DNA of 64,000 bases from Limnanthes douglasii subsp. nivea (Eukaryota > Streptophyta > Magnoliopsida > Brassicales > Limnanthaceae): the NCBI GenBank assembly GCA_036936605.1, contig JAUPFV010000001.1, positions 119,978,771 through 120,042,770 of the forward strand. The letters run 5' to 3'. Below, piece after piece: positions 57,858-64,000 of the stretch. The translations under genes were made by a program, and so were the position numbers. The notes beneath the pieces are model-generated. The model made no database searches and was not told where the DNA came from. It saw nothing but the letters and a program-made list of their open reading frames with translations. How positions within the stretch are numbered: position 1 is the first letter of the stretch; every line of letters begins with the position of its first letter.

Positions 57858-57865
57858 CAGTCAAC
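56988..57865 (+). mobile_element. Probable TRIM (terminal-repeat retrotransposon in miniature)
   Basis: Two direct repeats start TGTTAGGGTGAACAAAG (56988) and TGATAAGGACGACCAAAG (57585) and share tttggtatataagtat, ctagtatgag and gataatatcatactagt. Between them, about 260 bp begin with tatatcagagca (57325-57336, like the initiator-Met primer site) and end with the purine tract gagtggggga (57574-57583). No protein is encoded. The 5' repeat contains an internal partial duplication (57062-57146 and 57178-57276). A (TA)n tract overruns the end of the 3' repeat. Confidence 0.65.
57777..57855. repeat. (TA)n microsatellite, about 39 units
   Basis: Uninterrupted TA dinucleotides near the end of the TRIM 3' repeat. 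A shorter TA tract occurs at 58076-58096. Confidence 0.98.
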
Positions 57866-58689
57866 ATTTAGGTTAAATAATAATAAATAAACCATAGACC
57901 GAATGTATCACATAAATACCTAGTGTGACTTGTAAAGTACTAATTATATTTTTATAATCCTAAGGAACCAATTGTATGTGGTAGAATACTAGAGATAAAA
58001 AATATTTCATTGTTGTATACAGAAGTTTGACTTTTACAAGAGTTTTTAAATAACTAGAATAAATTCTAATTGAGGATATATATATATATATATATTAAAT
58101 ACGGTGCACCAGTTGATATCCGAGACTCTTTTTAATTTATGAAATCTTTTTGTTTGAATAACAATCATGAGATAAATCATAAATATAATTATAAAAAATC
58201 AGTTCAGGGAGGATGAATGAGGCATAAGACTTAAGATTAAGATTAAGACTAGGGTATTACTATAAATAAAGTCTTTCGCCTTATTTAAAGGGATATTGGA
58301 AATTGTATTTGAGAGAAAAATTTAATAAAAGAGTTAATTTTTCTTGTTTCTTGAGTTTTTGAGTTCTTTAAGCCATTTTGTTAAGGATTTTACTTATCAT
58401 TTTTCGCACCGTCAGGGTACCAAACCTAAGAGGCATGCTTGAGTCTATATATAGGATTCTTTAGTTTGTATACATATGTATGATTATCTTTATCAACAAA
58501 ATTTAAAGGATGGAGCATGTATACATCTTCATAAAGATGAACTTAAAAAAATCATTATTAATATACAATTATCGTAATAACCAACGTGTAATGATTGTTA
58601 GACTTAGAACAAGTCGTATTGTTGTCTACTTGACAATCAAACCAAACGTGTCATGATAATCCATTTCAGGTGTTTGGTATAACATTTTA
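57866..58689. other. Spacer, no gene recognised
   Basis: AT-rich. It includes the short TA run at 58076-58096. It may contain the downstream part of COP-E, but none was readable. Confidence 0.4.
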
Positions 58690-59080
58690 CAATTTAAAAA
58701 CATTAATACATGAATGAGAAGAGATAAACGGGTTTCAACAATATGATGATGATGTTGTTTATAAAAATAATTATATTATAGTGTATGAGATGGTGAAGTA
58801 AGATGAGACGTAATTATCAATAAAAATAACATAGTGCTCAAAATTGTCAAAAGAATAAACAAGATAGGCTCATACGTTAGAAAAGATGAGTTCAAAATGG
58901 TGGGATGACGTTAAAGTAGAATACTATAATGGAATTTTATGATTTTTATTACCTGAACATGCAATACAATGTGTGAAATATGACAATGAACTAGATAATA
59001 GTAAAGAAATTTTAAAAACAATATTTTTCATTATAGTAAATGATGGATGACCTAGCTAACAGTGTCATTCATAGGTGGTG
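58690..59080 (-). pseudogene. COP-E: copia GAG-pre-integrase and integrase fragment, interrupted by TAT-3
   Basis: From the right, the minus strand reads a WHxRLGHPS-like block near 59045-59070 (stops replace Trp and Arg), HCIACSGNKNHK near 58930-58960 (zinc Cys pair), HHFELIFSNV near 58880-58910 and YVIFIDNYVSSYFT near 58800-58850. This is the start of a copia integrase. It breaks off at 59071-59080, where the TAT-3 LTR begins. Confidence 0.75.
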
Positions 59081-59396
59081 AGTCTCATTATTTGGAATCA
59101 CTTTAGTAAACAGGTGAAGTAAAGTTTTTTGAGAGATAAATAGATTCTAGAGAGAGAAAATCAAAGTACACAAATGTTCTAACTCAAAAATTCAACCCTT
59201 TATTAGTTTAACTTTGGCCTTTATATAGAGGCGTAAAGACTTAGCTTCCAAGAAAACAGTTACATCAAAAGGACTAATTGCACTTTTAGTCCTTTAACTA
59301 AAATACATAATTATGAATTCTTCTTCTAACTTTACCATCTATTACATAATGTTTGATTATTTACATTTTAGTCCTTAAATTTCCATTTTCTTATCA
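59076..59396 (-). repeat. TAT-3 3' LTR (probable)
   Basis: The inner end is fixed by the polypurine tract, with the minus strand then starting tgataagaaaatgg. It has a TATA-like ctctatataaagg (minus, about 59218-59230). The outer end is 59076 or 59079, just past readable COP-E sequence. No partner LTR is in the window, so the call is by structure. Confidence 0.55.
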
Positions 59397-59410
59397 GTAG
59401 CCCCCTTAGT
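59397..59410 (-). other. TAT-3 polypurine tract
   Basis: Minus strand ctaagggggctac just before tgataag, placed as in TAT-1 (aaaaaaggggctcc before tgatgag). Confidence 0.6.
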
Positions 59411-59922
59411 TCTCATGTCAGTAAATGAATGAGAAGCAATTAACTTCGAATCTAGGAAAAAACAATGATGACTTCCTCTTCTATAACCCGAAGTAGATCG
59501 ATCATTCCGTTACACCACTATTTGTTCCAGATGCATCGAAATATGTCCATAGATAATCATCCTCTCGTATTTATGTTTGAAGCAAAACTAATAATCTTAA
59601 ATATCAAATCTATTTCTCAACAAATCACGACCCCGTATGCGCTAGGCCTACACCTAAGCCTTAGTAGCAGGTGTCGAACCCTTAACCACGCAACCGTTTC
59701 AAATTCTACCCAATCAACATGAACCTTTTCTATTTCTCAACACGTCTTTTCTCCTCCTATAAATTCATTTGTGTCTCATTCTTTGATCCATAAACAAAAT
59801 TATTTGAAAGAGAAAGCGTAGAAAAAAATCTAAACTCCTTTTCTACCTTCACTGGCTTCTTCAAACTTACTAGCTACCTTCACCGGAAAATTCATATTTT
59901 CCGATCAACCTTCAACCAGTTT

Positions 59923-62852
59923 ATGAGAAAGCACCAAAAATCCAGAAGATCCAAGGCCAGAATTCTCAAGAAACATAAGTCTCCAAAATCAGTCAACAAC
60001 ATCTTCGGAGCTTATGATTATTTCTGCATCAGCGAAAGAGCAGAAGAATATAGATTTGTTGGGTTAATAAGTAACGTTCCCCTTAGAACATCCACAAAGA
60101 CCATTTTTACGGTAATCTTGATCATTCTAAAGTTCATGCTTTTTCGCCTGCGCCTACTATAGAAGAAAGTTAGTCTTCAAAAACTCGTTCATCAAATGCA
60201 CCTCGAATCTCGCCTTCTCTTACTAAATCATTGCCTCGAATTAGTTGTGAAATAAGCAGATATTCTTCAAAACAATTTGAAGCAACACCTTCCTCAACTT
60301 ATTCCTCACGAGCTCCTAGAAAAAGATTTTTATAGCTATGGGAGATGATGCCGATGCTACGTCAAATTCATCTACTAAATCTCCTCCCCCGATGAAATTG
60401 TTGAGACAGTCGTATTATCTCAACAAAGTCCCTTGAACAATCATCCAAAACTGAGAGATGAAGCGTCAGAAACATAGGTCGATTACGATGCTACTCAGTC
60501 AAACAATGATGCTGATACCGATGAGGAAACCTCGAAGGAATCAGAGAATGCTACATAGAAAAAGATCCGCAAACCGAGAAGAAAGAAAGCTCTTATTACT
60601 ATATCCAAAGAGGAAAGAGCATCAATTGGTGAGAATTTAAGATCTCTAGACGCAGATTATATTGTTGTCTTAAGAAGTATTACATACATATATTACGAAG
60701 AAATCCAAGCAAATTATTTTAAAAAACAATGGGGAATGAGAGCCAACATTACATTTCGTCTGCCTAAAAAAGGAGAAACACCCCTAGACTGCAGAAAGAT
60801 GAACTGGTTGTTTATAAAAACTAATCAACTGGGGCTTCGATTCCCACTAGACCCTATGATAGTGGATTACTTCTAACTCCTAAATTTTTGTCCAACCCAA
60901 GTAACACCAAAACAATGGTTCACGCTTATTTCAATAATTATGGCCTCTCGACTATCCAAGATCCCCATCTGCATCAAAGACTTTATATCCCTAACCAAGT
61001 TGTCAAAGAGACCAATACTTCCATTCTACTATCTTACTTTAGATGACGACTTAAAAATCATCGACGACCTCCTCAAAGCAGATAAATTTTAGAAACAAAA
61101 AATCGTATTTATTTCAGGAGCATGGGAAAATGACAAAGTCATATATGCAGGCAACCCATCAAGATTGAACCTCGTTTGGAGGAGTAACCGTAAGTCTCTT
61201 AATATTACTTTTCTGAATTAAATTTTAAACTTATACTATCCTTATTCATTTCCTAACAGAAATTTCGAGGCGTTATGTCATTCGACGAGAAAAAACCAAA
61301 GAAAATTTCAAAAAGCTTGTCGCATGGGCTGAAAAAGAATGGAATAACACCTTCCACACACCCTTCGAACCCATTAACTTCCTTAACAATCATTTATTTT
61401 CGATCACCCATGCAGCCTCTCCCCTCAAAAACTTGATGGAGCTTTTCAGTCCTCGACAAACTGTGAAGAGGTTGGTTCATCCTTATTGCAAAGCGTTCTT
61501 ATCGATCCGCAATAGATCAGACAACCACCTTCCGATGAAAAAGAAGGCGAAAATGGATAAAAAAGGCAGCTAGTACATCTCGTGCTAGACCTTCAACATA
61601 TCCGAAGCACAAAAGTTCAAAACGAAAAACAAAAGAAAACGTATTTTCCACTATTGAAGAAGGAATAGAAGATGGACCTTCTCCAAAAAAGACGAAAACT
61701 GCTGCACCCTCAAAAAAGAAAAGCACAACCATAGCTAACCCCCAAGAAAGAGAAAAAAATGGAAAGAAGTGGAAGTTGTCGAAGAAGTACTGTCTGATAA
61801 CAATGAATTTTTGGCTACAGATAATCAGCCAATTGGTCAAAACAAAAATGAAAATAACGTTGCAAAAACCATCAATCAGTAACATGAAATTGTCGATGTA
61901 GAAAATAATCAATGTACTGATCACTTTAACCCTCAGAGTTTCATTAACTTCGATGAAGCACAAGAGCTTTCTGGTGAAGATGATCCTGTTATTCAAGAGA
62001 TTAAACTCATCTACATAACTTTGGTAGGATATCCGCACCCACTGCCTCTGAAACAACATCTCCTGAAATCATTGTTCATACTGTTCCTAGAACATCTTTA
62101 GATCTTATTCATCGGCCTAGCCTAATAATCTTTCTTCCTGAGAAGCCGTCTGAAGAATTTATAGTTTCTCTTCTTCCATTTTCTGATCTTAATACTGCAG
62201 CAAAAAGGCTTACTCAAGAAATCAAAGCCTCTCAAAGTCATCTAAAAAATATGGCGGAAGATTTGGTTCGCTACAAAAATGGTGCCGAAGCTGAGAAACA
62301 ATTGAAAGAAATTTTTTGTGACCATATAAAATATCAATTTCATGGATTCCAAATGGCGAGGTCTGAATGTCTCCGAGGACTTATTCATATTAAAAAGTAT
62401 CTCCGAGAACTACATCAGATTGATAAAGAAGAATTCAAAACCGAACTCAAAACCACGCAGGAGACATAAATTGACCAACTCAAGACTAAAAATCTTGAAG
62501 ACTTAGATGCTGAAAAGAAGAAATTCAACGACCTTCAAGCTTCTTTCAACAAGAGTGAAAAAGAAAAGAAGAACTTAACTGATGAGATAGCTACTCTCAA
62601 GTCTGATTTTGAAAAATAAAAACAACTTGCTGTTACTGCCGCTGAAGATGAATGCACCAAAGATATGTTGGCCGCTATGAGTAATGGAAAAAAAATACTT
62701 CTTCGAGAGATTCATGCCACATACCCTAAGATAAATCTTTCTATCTTTTGGAATGAAATTCCCATCGAAAGGCACCCCATCGAAGCCTTCGATCATATCT
62801 CAAGTTCTTCATCGGAAGAGGAGTCATCCGAAGAGGGCTCTGAAGACGAATA
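59923..62852 (+). pseudogene. TAT-3 antisense-strand gene, decayed homologue of the TAT-1/2 antisense gene
   Basis: Opposite in strand to TAT-3 pol, as in the other copies. The globular domain is readable at about 60725-61189: LDCRKMNWLFIKTNQ, LGLRFPLDPMIVDYF, WFTLISIIMASRLSKIP, DDDLKIIDDLLKAD and FISGAWEND. A GTAAGT donor at 61190 and an acceptor ..CCTAACAG ending at 61259 give a 70-bp phase-1 intron. Exon 2 reads VAWAEKEWNNTFHTPFE, basic runs, a coiled coil (AEKKKFNDLQASFNKSEKEK near 62509-62568), ILLREIHATYPKINLSIFW and a Ser/Glu tail ending at 62852. Stops at several points (for example after IVDYF, about 60876) make it non-coding. The start at 59923 is uncertain. Confidence 0.75.
61190..61259 (+). 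other. Intron of the TAT-3 antisense-strand gene
   Basis: GTAAGTCTC...TTTCCTAACAG, 70 bp, AT-rich, phase 1, at the same codon as in TAT-1 and TAT-2. Confidence 0.75.
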
Positions 62853-63060
62853 AATTTACTATCTTTTGAACTTTATTGTCGTTTTGTACTTGTTATATTT
62901 GTATTATAACTCTTGTACTCATCGAATTATTTGGAATGACAAAGGTTTTTGCTTATATTTCATACTTTTCATTAAGTTATGTTCACGTTTAATCTTTACT
63001 TATATTAACTATTCAAAGTAAAAACATAAAAAATACTTTAAATAATCAGTATAATGTGTA

Positions 63061-63280
63061 ACACCTCGAATATTTTAGTGCATTGAATGAACGTAACACG
63101 TCGAAAACCATAGTGCTTTATTGAACGTAGTACTTCGAAGACCATAATGCGTTTATTGAACGTAGCACTTCGAACATAACAGTGCGTTTATTGAACGTAA
63201 CACTTCGAACATAATAGTGCGTTTATTGCATGTAGAATTTCGAACATAATACTGTGTTTATTGAACGTAGCACTTCGAAT
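63061..63280. repeat. Tandem repeat, 35-bp unit, about six copies
   Basis: The unit is like cacttcgaacataacagtgc followed by gtttattgaacgtaa. One copy is 34 bp. It lies between the ends of the antisense-strand gene and the integrase of TAT-3, the position where TAT-1/2 have their paired hairpin repeats. Confidence 0.92.
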
Positions 63281-63533
63281 ATGGTTGTTTTTTCTAAAAG
63301 TGTATTCAACACTTCGTAATATTCTACTCTTGGTCAACCTCAAAGATGATCAGTCTTTGATCAGTTACCAAAATAGTTTAAATAGACACTTTTAAACAAC
63401 CATTAGCCAAAAAACGTATTTTATTAATAACTTTGAATATGTATATAGCGCCTCGTTAAAACCTCCTTGGGTTAACAGGGTAGGAAAGAGTGCGCTAATC
63501 AATCAAAAGAACCAAATTCAAAATACAACATAG

Positions 63534-63745
63534 TTATTCCCAGTATAATTTCAGATGTTGTATATTCCACGGATGTTGAAGCATCCTCCCTTGATTATCA
63601 CAAAATCGATAAGACCCTGGCTTTATCCTTTCAACAACCATATAAGGTCCTTCCAAATTTAGGGCCATTTTCTAAGGCTCTTCTCCTTAGTATGTAGGAA
63701 TACTTTTCTTAACACTTTATCACCTACTTTAAACTCCCTCATTTT
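63534..63745 (-). pseudogene. TAT-3 integrase C-terminus, interrupted
   Basis: From 63745 leftwards the minus strand reads FKVGDKVLRKVFLHTKEKS, then after a frameshift MALNLEGPYMVVERIKPGSY, ending HPWNIQHLKLYWE and a stop at 63534-63536. It matches the TAT-1/2 integrase end (GDKVLKKVFVHTREKL, WEGPYIVVERIKPGTY, HPWNIEHLRMYLE). The upstream part is cut off at about 63746 by an LTR in the opposite orientation. One frameshift near 63670 also breaks it. Confidence 0.85.
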
Positions 63746-64000
63746 TTATAAGTCCGGATTCTGTCACCATTCCTTATGGGAACCGGACAGGGTTAATTCG
63801 GACAATGTCCATTTCACCGGACAGGGGTAGTTCGGACAACTTACATCCACTGAACTATCCAAACAGAACTAAAGTACTTAAAACCTAATCACTTTTTGAC
63901 TAAGCTGCTTATTTACTTACTTAAAACTAATGGGTCTTTAAACACAACCCGAAAGCCCATATGGCCCAAAAATAAGGGTATAAATACCCAACCACCTACA
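63746..64000 (+). repeat. TAT-4: LTR of the TAT family inserted in TAT-3 integrase, cut by the window end
   Basis: Same layout as the TAT-1 LTR but diverged: agtccggatt near the start, repeated ccggacagg words, ctaaagtacttaaaacctaatcac, gggtctttaaacacaacccgaaagcccata and ggtataaatacccaaccacct. The TATA box is near 63978. The orientation is plus, opposite to TAT-3, so it is not TAT-3's own LTR. It may be the 5' end of a further element or a solo LTR. The start is approximate, as a clean TG was not seen. Confidence 0.8.

Larger units (their letters stand above)
59076..63745 (-). mobile_element. TAT-3: old Tat-like element in reverse orientation, cut by TAT-4
   Basis: Minus-strand relative of TAT-1 and TAT-2. 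The 3' LTR is 59076-59396, the polypurine tract 59397-59410, the antisense gene (on the plus strand) about 59923-62852, a 35-bp tandem repeat 63061-63280 and the integrase C-terminus 63534-63745. The integrase ends abruptly at TAT-4. The rest of the element would lie beyond the window. Homology to TAT-1/2 is seen at protein level, little at DNA level. Confidence 0.78.

Noticed and set aside
59465..59722. 85-codon open stretch in TAT-3 leader
   Set aside because: No motif and no counterpart in TAT-1 or TAT-2 at the same place.
61517..62059. 180-codon minus-strand open stretch
   Set aside because: It lies antisense to the basic, coiled-coil part of the TAT-3 gene. Its hydrophobic composition is what the reverse of Lys/Glu-rich codons gives.
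63746..64000. LTR at the window end read as TAT-3's own 5' LTR
   Set aside because: It is in the opposite orientation to TAT-3 pol and interrupts the integrase reading, so it belongs to a separate insertion.
1..64000. tRNA, rRNA or other structured RNA genes
   Set aside because: None recognised on either strand. The tggtatcagagc matches are primer-binding sites next to LTRs, not tRNA genes.

Overview
The window looks like plant nuclear DNA, most likely a eudicot: AT-rich spacers, a two-exon LOB-domain (LBD) transcription factor gene, a broken DA1-family gene, and many plant transposable elements nested in each other. Nothing bacterial or organellar was seen. Only one host gene looks intact. 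I name repeats by working labels: TAT (Ty3/gypsy, Tat-like), COP (Ty1/copia), CHR (gypsy chromovirus-like), TRIM and LINE.

Layout. 1-2300 holds a decayed copia fragment (COP-A) followed by a decayed hAT transposase. 2640-6418 is an internally deleted LINE on the minus strand, and 7990-8815 is another LINE tail. 11170-32300 is a minus-strand copia element (COP-B). TAT-1 is inserted in its body (12396-22853, target duplication GACTG) and chromovirus CHR-1 in its 5' LTR (26972-31919, target duplication CAATG). 32583-34403 is the LBD gene. 35051-39900 is copia COP-C (minus), and 40430-42225 is copia COP-D (plus), which ends at TAT-2 (42231-51408, target duplication AGTTA). 54449-54926 is a fragment of a CHR-1 relative, abutting a DA1-like pseudogene (54990-55760). 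56988-57865 is a probable TRIM with a (TA)n tract. 58690-59080 is a copia integrase piece (COP-E) interrupted by TAT-3 (59076-63745, minus), whose integrase is in turn interrupted by a fourth LTR of the same group (TAT-4, from about 63746 to the window end).

The most interesting system is shared by TAT-1, TAT-2 and TAT-3. On the strand opposite gag-pol, between the end of pol and the 3' LTR, each carries a second gene. It has an N-terminal Ser/Pro-rich part, a conserved globular domain, a short phase-1 spliceosomal intron at the same place in all three copies, a basic stretch, a long coiled coil and an acidic tail. In TAT-1 and TAT-2 it converges tail to tail on pol across about 480 bp containing hairpin-like repeats. 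Both copies also keep one UAG at the same site between protease and reverse transcriptase, in a leaky-stop-like context, while the rest of the frame is nearly open in TAT-2. The pol has two RNase H domains, a hallmark of the Tat lineage.

All calls come from reading the sequence by eye; no database search was run. Boundaries given as approximate are accurate to tens of bases, except where exact target duplications fix them.
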